From: Dicyema japonicum
Taxonomy: Eukaryota > Dicyemida > Rhombozoa > Dicyemidae
NCBI GenBank assembly: GCA_011109175.1
Contig: RDEW01000005.1
Span: forward strand, 1,242,324 to 1,306,323
Direction of reading: 5' to 3'
DNA length: 64,000 bases
Made by a program: the position numbers and the translations under genes. Positions 22,620 to 33,420 of this stretch are shown here, piece after piece (positions within the stretch are counted from its first letter, which is position 1; every line of letters begins with the position of its first letter). The notes under the pieces are model-generated. The model saw only the letters and a program-made list of their open reading frames with translations. It was not told the DNA's origin and ran no database searches.

Positions 22620-25600
22620 TAATTTTTTTTTTGATTTTATTATTTTTATAAGGAAAAAGGAAAAAGAATAGTTAATTTTAATTTTAATTCAGCTGTTGGG
22701 AGATGCACAAGCTATTCCCACGTACAACAGCCAACGAGAGCCTCTCCTTGAGCCATCTCGTCTCACGAAGATCACCAGTTTTGTCAGTTAGTAGTTTTCC
22801 CAAATGGTTCAGGAACTTCAGCGTTTTAGGGCCAAAGTTCCCCGAAGTTTCAATCGCGACAGGTGCGAAAATGTACCTGTCGCTGATATCCGAATATTTA
22901 GCATTTTTTACTTCCTCTGCTTGAGAAGAAGGTCTGCCCGGTGAATTATTTTTTTTGCTTGGGGCGAAAGAGCAGACACAGGTCACATCCCATACAAGGT
23001 TTCGCCCTCGCTCAAAAGAAAAGGAGGTCATGCCGTCAGGGCGTCTTCCGTTGTCAAATAGACCAGTCGGTTCGATCCGGCAACGGAATCCAGCCGATTC
23101 TAATGCCCTCTAATGATGCCGTTCATTGCCGAATGTCGAGAAGATCTGCCAATTCCGCTCCGGCATGAGAGGAGGTGGAGACCCAGTTCGTCCGATAGAC
23201 AGCCACATTTGCACTTCGATTTGGTGCAAACAGGCAATCCGAGGTGTAGACATACAGCTGTACGAAGTGAGTCATCATCCAACAATCCACCAACTTCTTG
23301 ACATGGGTAAACCCCAAGCCAAGATCCATCAACCGCCTCCCTCGAATTTTGGAAACAATCCAGGCGATGTCCAGAGAGCCGGCTGACTAGGTTGGATGCC
23401 AGAGCATTCCATCTATGGATCATCCAAGACGATTGTTGGTCTGGATTACGCGGCTCGCTAAGCCCTTCACTCGCCACACGTCCATGTATTCAACCAAGTC
23501 ATTGGACAGTTTCCGAGATGGAAGCTTTGAAAGAATTGAGTCCACTTGGTTTTTGCATGAAAGTTTTGAGGCAAAATACGCCGGGCCAGCAATTTGGCAG
23601 GGAGTAGTAAGACCGATTCCACCCAATGATATCGGTAATTGAGTCTGTATCCATCCAGGGGTGTCAAGAGAAACGTTAAGTACGAATTCAGTACATCTTT
23701 TGAGGCAATCAGAGTATTCCATTAAAAGGGAATCACACTTATAACATGGTGCAGTCCTTAGTAAATAGTTTAATCTTGGAATGGACAAGCAGTTTCTCAA
23801 TAGGAAGAGGGCAATATGGTTGTCAACATGCCGCAAACGGGTCTCAAAAGTACCGAGCTCTATTGTCCTTTCTTTAAACACGTCCACAATTTGGTCTTCG
23901 AATATAGGAGAACCAAGGAACAGAGACTCCCCAACTGGAACCGATGCATAATTTTCGAGAGTGTATTTAAACTGGTCATTGTAGAAAGTAGTCAGATCGG
24001 GACTCAAATTGATCTTGATTAATTCACATTTGGCCTTGTTGACAGAAAGGCCAATCGCTTCGAATTCAGATATCAAACGACGCACGTCCTCCAAAACTGT
24101 ATCTGGATGTCCACCAATGATTCCGTCATCCAAATACCATAAATTTAAAGGTGATTTTAAGCATGCGGCTACTCCATGGATCCCCAAAGCAAAGAGAAGA
24201 GGTCCAAGTGGGTCGCCTTGTTGAACACCAGTTCGTGATTTAATGATGGCATCGTGGAAAACCAATGATGATGGATTAGAATATGAAAGGCGAACAATCT
24301 CCCAAATATGTGGTAAATTTTTTTGGCATAACTCCAATAAATGATCTCTCCTTATGGAATTAAATGCGTTCTTAAGATCTACTTTGCAGACAACAACGTC
24401 CTCTTTGCATTCGGACGACGACGTGAAAAAACTCCTCACTGCGTGGACACAAGCCTCTGCACCGCCACGAACTCCAACGCCCATCTGTATAGGACTGAAA
24501 TAGGAAGTAATCTTTGAACCCCAGAAAAGCAAGCGACTTTAGCTGCAAGTCTCCTAAACACGTTTCCAATAGCAATCGGTCTGACACCGCCGTCAGGCTT
24601 TCGGAGAGCAACAAGATTAGCAGAAAATAACATATCTCGACCGAAAGGAGACAAACATCCAGAAAGAATTTTGTTGATCAGTTCGCAAATAACATTCGAA
24701 AGATCCTTTCCGACAGATCCCATCATTGGAGCTGTGAGATCACGTAGGTGACCGGGTCTCAAGCCATCGATACCACCTCCACTACTAGGACGAAATGAAC
24801 GCAGGGAGGTGATTATATCTTCGTTAGAGGCGAGCAATTGTTCCTCGTGGAAAGGTTTTATAGTTCTCAAGTCTTCGGGGGATCCGGGGTGTTTTTCTCG
24901 TAAAGACATGAGCGTTTCAGGGTGTTTTTAAGTGTCCCAGGATCACAAACTAATAGCCGTACAGCACCACGAATATCGCCTTCCATAAGTTTCATCCTGA
25001 TTAGTTTCTTTATTAAGCGAAGTTCCTCCGTTTTCGGACGCTTTGAACTCCGGGGTGCAATTTGAGTTGATTTTAAAGCAGTAAGTGACATTTTATGTTC
25101 ATTTAGAAACAGTCTAACTCTCTTTTTGATATTCGTTGCGAGAGAAGTGGATGCTTCCGTTGGTCTTCTGATCCCAAGAGTGAGTGACGGGAAAAGGAAA
25201 AATTTGACCCATTCCGAAGAAACGGCGTCAGGCTTCAAAACATCCTTGATGGTGGAGATCAGAGCCTCGGCAACAGCAGTTCTCGCACCTTTGGGAATCT
25301 TCACAGGAATGGTCACGTCCGAGCGCGTTCGAGAGATCAGTTTCAGAGCTTCATCAGGATCTGCTACGAGAGTAGGGTCAAACGGTTCAATGCAAGCAGT
25401 TTGATTGGAGTAAGAAAAAGCAGTACCAGATGAAAGGCATGGTTGGCAGTTCCATTTTGTCATATTGATAAGAGCCTTCTTGGACACTCCTACGCAAGAC
25501 CTGTGATACCATCTTGAACATGCTGCACAAGCGATCATCCTTTTTCTCATATTAGTTACGTTGCACTTTTCACATGGGTAGGTGTTTTCCTTCCTTTCTT

Positions 25601-25664
25601 CATTAGTCTTCATTGTTGTGTCTGTATTTTTCGTAACAACCACGTCGACAACACAACACCACAT
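22620..25664 (-). pseudogene. Non-LTR retrotransposon: PHD-like finger, RT, PD-(D/E)XK-like endonuclease
   Basis: Minus-strand order from 25,664: a Cys4-His-Cys3 finger (YPCEKCNVTN, CAACSRWYHRSC, WNCQPC) in a 265-codon frame; an RT with SSGGGIDGLRPGHLRDL, LRKPDGGVRPIAIG, VCKVDLKNAFNSIRRD (motif A), RTGVQQGDPLGPLLFALG and LWYLDDG (YxDD catalytic site); then CKCGCLSDELGLHLLSC and RPDGMTSFSFERGRNLVWDV, the C-terminal restriction-like endonuclease. About four frameshifts split it. The 3' end has a T-run on the plus strand (22,621-22,632). Flanking ATTAATTAA words at 22,611-22,621 and 25,665-25,675 could be a target-site duplication. Confidence 0.85.
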
Positions 25665-25794
25665 TAATTAAATTATTCAAATTAAAGAAATTAAAAGAGA
25701 CAATAACTAATTAAATTTAGTTTTAATAAAAATTATTAATTTTTATTCCGAAGTCAATTAGTATCTTAAAATCATAGGGTTTGGAGGACTTTGG

Positions 25795-25999
25795 TAAAAT
25801 GTTCCGCTCACCCATAATACCCCTTAAAATCAATTTTTATAAGATTTAAAAAAGATGACTTTTTTACCTAAAAATGTAGAGTACCTTGGTAAAATATCTC
25901 GTGATGTTTATTGAAGAACTTATCCAAAACCTGAAAAAATTTATCGGAGGCCATTTTGAACGGAGGCCATTTTGAAGGAGGCCGTTTTGAATGGACACG
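25795..25999 (-). repeat. MULE right terminal inverted repeat
   Basis: Inverse of the left arm. Its outer end contains two to three short reiterations of GGAGGCC[AG]TTTTGAA that the left end has only once. Confidence 0.8.
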
Positions 26000-26274
26000 G
26001 TTTTATCATATAGTTCCCCTTCCAATATGTGCTCGTGTTGACTCAAGGGAGGATCACAGCTCCAAGCTGAGGGCACTGTGTGGAACGTTAGGATCACTTA
26101 GTTCTGGGTTTTTAAATAAGCTCGGTTTCCTTGGATAATTTTTGTTCTTGTTTTATTCTTTAATTAAGAGTTTAAAAAATCTTTCTTTTGGATAATTTTT
26201 TCCAAGTACTTTCATGTTTTGGTTATCCTGCAAGATTGTGGTATTCTAAATTAAATTATTCCGGATCAAGTGTA
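26000..26274. other. Short spacer
   Basis: Nothing recognised apart from the possible transposon target duplication at its left edge. Confidence 0.5.
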
Positions 26275-26425
26275 AAACTAAACTAACCAATTCCTTGATC
26301 CTTACGCGTTCCAGCAGAACCCTCACCTAAGAACAGTGATCCAGAGGACGTTGTCTGTGAAGTTGTGGTCGATCCATGAACTCGTCCCCATAAAGCGAGA
26401 ATATCTCCCGTGGAATTAATAGGTT
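26275..26425 (-). repeat. Repeat family B, copy 2 (partial)
   Basis: Homologous to 19,040-19,195: shared AACTAATTCCTTGATCC-like tail, CAGTGATCCA and CCATGAACTCGTC landmarks. Confidence 0.6.
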
Positions 26426-27129
26426 TAATTTCATTGAGACATTCTACAGTTTTATGTTGAAACGTCGGATTTTTGACGTTTCTTCCTTGAAAGACGAGGT
26501 TTTTTATGCACCATAAACGATATACAGATTTCACGGGAAATGTATACCTAACCATCGCAATTTTTCAAACCGATAGGTTGACTGAAAAATTATACCCATC
26601 TTGGAATAATTGCTTGGTTTCTCACTGAATCGCAAGAAAACATAGTCAGTCTCAAAAATTCCGAGAGAAGTCACAGAAATGGTAAGCAATTTGGTTTAAT
26701 AAATTTAAGGTGTTATTTTGTGATCACCTTTTATCGTGTTATGTTTCTCCTCCGAACTGGATCAACCTTTTGGATCTCTGAGAACATCCGTAATTTTTAG
26801 ACGTTCTTGTTAGCCACCAGTTTCCTCATTTTAAGGGACCGGGGGTAAATAAAGAAATTTGGATTGAGTCAGAACAAATCTTAGGCGCACTATTGAAGAT
26901 AGAGTCTGATGATGAGGTGTCAAAGCATTTTAAAGGTAAAAATAAATACTTTTTGGGAGTGAAAGCAAACTTTAAAATAATCTTAACATGAAAGCAAATT
27001 CTGAGTATTTAGGACATACATCTTCCTTGTGTTTTTAACTTTCTGTTATTTTACTGATTGATAATCAAATTATGAGTGGAAAGTAAAAAAGGATAAAGAC
27101 TATCGGTAGCAACATACATAGAGCGATGA
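26426..27129. other. Intergenic, nothing recognised
   Basis: AT-rich. No ORF above background and no repeat pairing found by eye. Confidence 0.5.
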
Positions 27130-27300
27130 TCTCTCAAGTTCTATCAATTTTTGGTTGGACGAGATTCGAACTTTGATCTTACGCACATTCAACAGTCCGT
27201 TTGTTCAGAACTTCGAATTTCCGATGTCTCTCGAGTTCGTCACTTAAGGCAATTACTTTCATCCACTCGAACATAAAAATAGACATTCTCATAGCAATTT
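27130..27300 (-). repeat. Possible tRNA-derived repeat remnant
   Basis: Contains the inverse of a B box (AGATTCGAAC) and similarity to 9,690-9,790. The cloverleaf cannot be completed. Confidence 0.35.
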
Positions 27301-27544
27301 ATTCATTTGCGTAACTCTTGTTAACACCAAGAAAAAAAATAATAAGCGTCAGGTGGTTCCCTTTATCATCCCTGCCACCTTCAAGGGACCCCATCGCCTC
27401 ACGAAAATGTCTGCGCTTTTGCCTACACAGGAAGTCGACGAGGGACAAATGTCTGTGGATGGACCGACCATTTTCCGATCGTGACAGGAATTAACACAGT
27501 AGATTTCTAATACCAACAACAACAACCCACCCACCAAGGAGTAG

Positions 27545-27815
27545 TAATGTTTCCATTGGTTGAACCTCAGCTTAGGCAGAACTCACACTTTATTTAAGAG
27601 ATAAGAACAGTCAGCTAATTAATCCAAGACATCGATAGTGTTTTAATTTCTTGTTTTCCTTTTTCTTGCATGTGAGTCTCCGAGACAAACCGGTTCCGCA
27701 TTGATGAAATACTAAGAAGGCGTCACTCGTCAACCCATAAGCATCGTAGATGCGTTGAACCTTCAACCGAAATGACAGCAGCGAGATTCGAACCTGGAAC
27801 CTCCTGATTTTGGTC
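27545..27815 (-). repeat. SINE A copy 2
   Basis: In minus orientation: AGGTTCGAATCTCGCTGCTG (B box), GCATCTACGATGC, TTGACGAGTGACGCC, GCGGAACCGGTTTGTCT, then the 3' third with CTGTTCTTATCTCTTAAATA. This is nearly the whole unit seen at 44.26-44.57 kb. Confidence 0.8.
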
Positions 27816-27859
27816 CGGATTTCTAACAACACTTAAATTAAATTTATTAACCAAAACCC

Positions 27860-28250
27860 ACCGCCATAGCCAGAATGAGAAAATTCAGGTGATCCCGGCC
27901 TCCCTCAGCAGTCTCGCATCTTTTCCTGGTTTTCAGACTGTTTTCCGGCATATTTGCGATAAGGACGGGGTTCACTCACACGAATCTTGCACCAGAAAAT
28001 TGCTCTAGTTGCATATATTCTCATAGCTTCTGGGCAGGATTTCCTTGCAAAAAGACTTGTTCAATACTTTCGCCTGACTGAATGTCATGGATCTTGGTCA
28101 GGTTCATCGCGGCAAGATTTGTTCCCCAGACAGCACATACATAACAATTGTAGGTACAATGTACTGCTTGTTGAGGATATCCAACCCATTTAGGCCTTTG
28201 TAGTCTCTTAGATTTCCCAGAAAAGCCTTGATGAATTTCCTCGTCTGAAT
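27860..28250 (-). pseudogene. LINE C-terminal fragment
   Basis: Minus strand ends in ARLLREAGIT and a stop at about 27,885, the C-terminal signature of the Jockey-like family. Upstream sequence is decayed. Confidence 0.55.
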
Positions 28251-28608
28251 TTCTAACAATTAAATCGAAAATACAAACAATTAATCAATTTAGAACAATA
28301 ATATTAAATTAACAAGGTAATATTAGTAGTGAAATCAAATTATCAGTTAAAGTCAATGGGTTTCACATATATAAAATATTTAGACAAAGCAAAGCAACGA
28401 TCGCCACAAACAGACTCAGAGAATAAAAAGAATCAAACATCAACCAAAGGCAAATTCATTGGGAAAATAAAGAGAATATTCGACATCATCAAAGTCACTA
28501 CAACAAAAAGCAACAAAGAAGACGGAAGCAAGTCATGGAATAACAAAATCAAACCAACTTGAGTTTAAAAAAAACAATTTTATTAATAAATTTAAAATAC
28601 AGTTCACG
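28251..28608. other. Spacer with a Lys/Ser-rich ORF
   Basis: A 77-codon plus-strand frame (28,329-28,562) is low in complexity (Lys, Asn, Ser, Thr). It overlaps the WDR82 3' flank and is not supported as a gene. Confidence 0.4.
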
Positions 28609-29722
28609 TCAATCGTCGTCCAGATAAGGTAGGAACAGTCCCTAAAGCTAAGTTTTAGCAATACAAGCTGTGAGGAAGCCGCAGCAAGGAGCATCAGTCG
28701 GGGGTTGAATCGAGCATGTCGAATGCAGCCATTAGGGAGTACTGATTTTATTTGAGTTATCTTTTCGCCGGATTCTGTCTTCCAAAAGTGGATGAAGCCG
28801 TTGGAAGACCCAGAAATCACAAACTGAGAGTCTGGAGTAAAATCCGCAGCAATGTGGAGGCCCGCATCGTTTGAGAAACCCTGGAAGTCAAAATTCCTAC
28901 AGAAACCTCAAATTTGTGTCTCAACGTACCATAAAAGGCATCCACAAGAAGGTGAGACTTTCCAGTAGTCGATATAAGGAGATTCTTCCCATCTGGACTA
29001 AACTTGAGGTCACTCCAATCGCATTTGACAGAGTTCTGGTCAATCTCTGATGTGAGAAAGGGACCCTTGAATGAAAAGGCCTATAACCTTGTCATATGAC
29101 CGTAAATCATAGAATTTCAACGTGGAACCGTACCCCACCGTGAAAATCAGTCCTTCAGGATCTATTGAGCTAACAGGGACACCAGGAACAGCCAGCATTC
29201 CCTAAATTACAGTTTTACAACGAACTTGACAATTCGGGGACTTTAAATCCCATATTCTCAGCGTATGGTCGATGGAACCAGAGAGGAATAGATCATCAAG
29301 CGGAGACATCCGTAGGGCCACAACACTAGGTTACATCACGGTCTACCGGTCTGTGTGCCCCGAGAAATAGCGGATATATTGATTGCTGTTCAATGAGAGG
29401 TACCGGATGCTGTCTATGACTTAATGAGGTCTCATACTGTCGACTTTGGTGGAACCATGAATCACGGTGTTATCAGCGTGGGTAAACTGAATAAGATTGA
29501 CTCCGTATTTTCTGCTGTTGAATGACTTTTTGAAACTATAAATGAAAATCCTTGCGCTTACATTCCGTTATTGCAGTCGTATATGCAAACTTGATCGTCG
29601 TCTCCACTGATTATAATGGATTCGCCATCCCGTGAGAATGCTATGTGATTTATTTCGTCTCTGCTTTCGTTGAAAATCTTAGCCGGACGGATGCTTTGCA
29701 CTGATCTTTGATCAAGTCTCAT
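28609..29722 (-). CDS. WDR82: WD-repeat protein WDR82/Swd2; 7 introns of 21-26 nt
   Basis: WDR82 is a seven-bladed propeller subunit of SET1/COMPASS histone H3K4 methyltransferase and of PP1-PNUTS transcription-termination complexes. From ATG 29,722: [108 protein letters not shown] and a final LFLPYLDDD before the stop at 28,609, matching the family's characteristic end (AFWLPTIDD). Seven GT-AG introns (26, 24, 21, 24, 22, 26 and 23 nt) give one frame of 315 codons; animal WDR82 has 313. No frame error. Complete and probably functional. Confidence 0.96.
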
Positions 29723-30550
29723 TTCATCACACGTGAAATTTATTTACTTTTAGTTTTTAATTTGAATTTTTTATTTAATTTTATTAAATTTACATAAATT
29801 TTAAATTATAATATGATAAAATAGCAGATAGCAAATATGTTGTTCCCTCTCACAACTTCTCTCTAGACAACTTTCATGCTTTTTTTCTCTTACTAAATAT
29901 CACATTTTGGGCGGAATTTTTACCAGCTGGTGAAATCTACAATGCCCCTTTATAGCCTCACCAATAATGTGTTTATTTACTCATTAACTTGAATAAAAAG
30001 TTAATAATCAGCAACTAAATGTATCCTGTTCCCACAGACTCGGAAATATAAATATCACGTAAGCACATCCAGAACCAACAGAAAGTTAAAAATCCAGTCC
30101 TTACGGTAACAGGAAGTCCTCCAAAGGAGTGTGGGAGACAAATAATTTTTTTGTCCTGGCACAGGGCGACCATTGAGTTTATCGCTTTTGTCACGATTGG
30201 CTTTGAATTTGATTCCCACAGCTTTTTGGTCTTTGCCTTCTTAAATTCCTAAGATGCATCATATGATTCACCTCTCCAAGGAGACGCCTAGTTTAGGCCG
30301 GGATACAAAAGGATCTCGTTTTTCCCCACTATACTTGAGAAATTCCTACAGTGGTGAGTATGGATGGACTTGATGTTGAAAAATATCATCTCGCTTTGAC
30401 AGTGGGAACTAGGATAACTTAGTTGAGGACTTTTCTTTTTAATCTGATGATCCTGTAGCAATAATATTTTTTTTATTTAGAAACAAGAATCCCTGACAAA
30501 TTTAAATATTAAGATTAAATTATGACAAAAAATTTTAAAAAATAAACTAG
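29723..30550. other. Intergenic
   Basis: AT-rich. A short family B-like piece lies at about 30,265-30,300 (GGAGACGCCTAG). The last 100 bp before the rRNA fragment are very AT-rich and could be ITS2 remnant, but no 5.8S core was found upstream. Confidence 0.5.
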
Positions 30551-30845
30551 CCTCAGTCAGGCATGCTGAACTTAAATATAGCATTAAGCGGAGGATTAGA
30601 AGCCAACAGGGATTCCCGCAGTAATGGCGAATGAATTTGGAATAGTCCATCGCTAAATCGTATTTGCACCAAATGTGAAGTTTTCTGTACTATTGAGTGT
30701 ACATACTGGGTGGAAAGTACTGCCGTACAGGTTTCCCATAAAGGTGAAAGGTCTGTAGTAGCCTGGTGCATTCATTTGCGAGTGTACTTAGTCAACTTGC
30801 TTGTGAATGCAAGCCGAACTGGATGAAAGTTTCATCGACTAAATA
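30551..30845 (+). rRNA. 5' fragment of 28S rRNA gene (truncated, divergent)
   Basis: Starts CCTCAGTCAGGCATGCTGAA and continues TTAAGCGGAGGATTAGAAGC, AACAGGGATTCCCGCAGTAA and TGGCGAATGAA, which match the 5' start of eukaryotic LSU rRNA (CTCAGATCAGG..AAGCGGAGGAAAAGAAACTAACAAGGATTCCC..GCGGCGAGTGAA). Further along GGTGAAAGGTCTGTAGTAG and CTTGCTTGTGAATGCAAGCC fit the next conserved blocks, up to CTAAATA at 30,845. It then stops and SINE A begins within about 5 bp. Only about 295 of over 3,000 nt are present, so it is a fragment, not a working gene. Divergence is high even in conserved stems, so it may also be an aged copy. Confidence 0.85.
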
Positions 30846-30849
30846 AATT

Positions 30850-31140
30850 TAGGAGTTGCGCAGTGTAACGAGTGTCGGGCAAAAGGCCCGATGGTCCCTA
30901 ATTCGATTCTCGATGCTGTACATTCCGGCTGAAGCTTCCACGCATCTACGATGCTTTGGTTTTACGAGTGACACCGTCATCAGTGAACATTTCACTGTGA
31001 AACCTGATTGTCTATAAAAGGACTCACACCCAACAAAAAAAAATTGAAGAGCATTCCTCAGTTCTCCCTCATAGATTAGTTATGATAACTGTTCTTTACT
31101 TAAAATAGTTTGTACCCTACCTATAAGGAGCTATAGCTAA
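30850..31140 (+). repeat. SINE A copy 3, abutting 28S fragment
   Basis: TTGCGCAGTGTAACGAGTG head, AATTCGATTCTCG B box, CATCTACGATGC, ACACCGTCATCAGTGAAC, ACTCACACCCAAC, then AACTGTTCTTTACTTAAA and GAGCTATAG in the 3' third. Nearly full length. Confidence 0.8.
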
Positions 31141-31767
31141 TATAGCTCTTCGTAAAGTGCAGCATTTTTAGAGCATTTAAATGGCCCTACTTATAAGTTT
31201 TCCTTTGACCCAGAAGGAGCTTATTTATTAAATCCTGTTTTTTGGCACGCTAACAAATTTATAATAATCGAATTGATTCTCCAACAGTTTTTGGCATATA
31301 TTTGTTACTTTCATTATTGTGGCCCTCATCTGATTTATAAAAACTGCACTTTTACGCAGAGCTCATATTAGCGATAGTTCTTTCCAGGCACACTTATTTT
31401 AAGTAAAGAAGAGCTAATCGATGAGGAAGAAGCGAGGAATCACTTCCAATTCTAAATTTAAATTCTGTAAATTTTTATGCATTAAAAGAACTTTCCCTTA
31501 ATATCTATATTACTTTGTGCGGTTAACGGAAAAGTAACTGCCAATCAAACTCTCCCAGAGATCAGTCAGAATGATCAGACGTGTTGGGGGTGACTTTTAA
31601 GTAGTTGCGTTCCTACGAGCGCCAAGATTTCGTTCCAAAATATCTGTGAAATACGGTTATACGAAAAATTAAGAGTTTGTTTTAACCGCCCAAAATAATT
31701 TCAAATACGCTTAAGAATTTTGACTAAAAAAGTAAAGGAGACACAGTAAAAATCAAAAATGGTAAAA
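31141..31767. other. Intergenic, nothing recognised
   Basis: AT-rich 3' flank of UBC9 with no supported ORF. Confidence 0.5.
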
Positions 31768-32329
31768 TCAAAAACGACTGGAATCTTTGAATCTCTTCGC
31801 TTGTTCAATAATCTTCGTTTCATACTGAGCGCGGTTATTTCTACAATAAATCGATCAAGCATACAAAAAGCATGTGTATGCATCAGCCTGTGCTGGATCA
31901 TTTATATTTGGTTCATTTAGGAGATTTTGAATGCCAAGCAGAATCTGTTTCACAGTAACAGTGGGTCTCCAGTCCTGTTCTTCGTCCAGGAGAGACAGAC
32001 AAACGGTCCCAGACGGATAAATGTTTGGATGAAATATCTGAGGTTCAAATCTGCATTTGGGAGGCGTGAGAGGATAATCTTCCTTAAAATAAATCATTAG
32101 GTTGAACAGTCCGCCCTCCCAAGGAGTCTATGTATATTATAGAAGGTTTCTTACGTTCTTTTTGCCGGGGATCTTGCATTCCCATACAAAGAGGTTCAAA
32201 GTCCCATCTTTGTTCTTTGCCTGTTTGGCAACAAACCCTGAAAATTATTAATAAACTTATAACGTGTGGATGGTCCTTTCGCCAAGCTTTTCTTTCTTCG
32301 TTCAAACGACCCACAGCAATGCTGGACAT
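31768..32329 (-). CDS. UBE2I: SUMO-conjugating enzyme UBC9; 3 introns of 19, 27 and 24 nt
   Basis: UBC9 is the sole E2 enzyme that carries SUMO as a thioester and transfers it to target lysines. ATG at 32,329 opens [20 protein letters not shown]. After a 19-nt intron comes [20 protein letters not shown]; after a 27-nt intron [54 protein letters not shown] (the catalytic Cys is in TVCLS) and [20 protein letters not shown]; after a 24-nt intron [19 protein letters not shown] and stop. Spliced length is 163 codons against 158 in animals, with a two-residue insertion near the first junction. HPN and the DWRP/LNEPN motifs that distinguish UBC9 are intact. Functional. Confidence 0.97.
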
Positions 32330-32489
32330 TCAATTATTTATTATTAATCATAAAGTTAAGCTAAATTTAATAACTTTAAATAATTTTTTATTTTTTAGCT
32401 GACAAAAAATAAAATCATTTTTCGAACAGCGGCCACGTGTTACTTTGTTGTGTTATGTGACTAATTGGTTTAAAAATCATCTTCTATCC

Positions 32490-32640
32490 CTCTGATGGCG
32501 TCATTCGATCCACCTTACTAAGGAGACGCCCAATGCCTGGTTGGCATTCAAATGGGTCCAATTATTCATTCCACCGGAAGACAATTTTGTTCCCTGGCGA
32601 CGAGTTCTGGAATCGAATTCAGCTCCCCGGACATGTCCTT
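32490..32640 (+). repeat. Repeat family B, copy 3 (opposite orientation)
   Basis: GATCCACCTTACTAAGGAGA, TGCCTGGTTGGCATTCAAAT and GGCGACGAGTTCTGGAATCG reproduce the 19.0-kb copy in reverse. It abuts a LINE 3' end at about 32,660. Confidence 0.65.
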
Positions 32641-33420
32641 TTAATCACGTCTCTTGGTTGAAAGTTGATCCCGGCCTCCTTAAGCAGCCGACTCATCTTT
32701 CTAGTGTCTTCCCCTAGAGCCGACACTCTTCCTGTATGGATGAATCACTTTTCGGAAATTTTGAGGTTTCAGCGGGACTAGGGGGTTGGCTCTAGTGGCG
32801 CGGAGGTGCAGTAGGACCTCGTTACTATTTTTTGGAAGAAGTCTATTTTCTTTAGGTTGGTATAGGAGTGCCACACATCAGTAAGCCGATTGAGGGTAGT
32901 ATATATTGGGTGTAAGGATGATTTAATATGGAGTGGATACTGCTTTTGTAATATCCAAGTAGAGTTTTTACAAAGTTTAGTTTTCGCTTGGAAGAAGAGA
33001 TGACGTTGCTTACGTGTTTGCTGAAGGTCATAAGGGGTCATATGTGATCCCCAGTATTTTGATTTAGTTTGTGGAGTGGATTGATATCCTACTAAGAGTC
33101 TATAAAGATGCCGAGTTTATCAGTCTTCTATTGGAAGTAAAAATCATAAGATTATGTCGTCAGCATAAGCGAGGAACAGAGTATCGCCGCTGCTATGAAA
33201 AGGCATGTTCGAAATTTCGCGTATCCAATGATTCCAATAACAGGAACGAGAGGTTATATCCACCTTGGGAGATGAAGACATTAAGAGTACTAAAGCTGTG
33301 TCACAGTGTATTAGAGTTACGTCGCCACCTCAATCATCCGACATTGAAAGGAATGTCGTAGAGCAATCTTAGATCGAACAAAAATTTTTAAGAGCGCCAA
33401 AATTATTAATTTAAAACGAA
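32641..33420 (-). pseudogene. Jockey-like LINE C-terminal fragment
   Basis: Minus strand reads HSYTNLKKIDFFQ and TKLCKNSTWILQKQYPLHIK, ending in the RLLKEAGIN-like terminus at about 32,660. Parallel in sequence to 43.88-44.72 kb, which allows the SINE insertion there to be delimited. Confidence 0.65.

Larger units (their letters stand above)
20897..25999. mobile_element. MULE DNA transposon with long TIRs, split by a non-LTR insertion
   Basis: Left arm 20,897-21,060 and right arm 25,795-25,999 are inverted copies over about 190 bp, sharing CGATAAATTTTTTCAGGTTT, TAAACATCACGAGATATTTT and AAAAAAGTCATCTTTTTTAA. The transposase remnant lies just inside the left arm on the minus strand. A possible 8-bp target-site duplication GTTTTATC sits at 20,889-20,896 and 26,000-26,007. 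The interior from about 22.63 to 25.67 kb is a different element, inserted later. The left arm also carries a 45-bp direct repeat (about 20,974 and 21,066). Confidence 0.75.

Noticed and set aside
28329-28562. 77-codon Lys/Ser-rich ORF
   Set aside because: Low-complexity composition expected from AT-rich DNA; no homology recognised.
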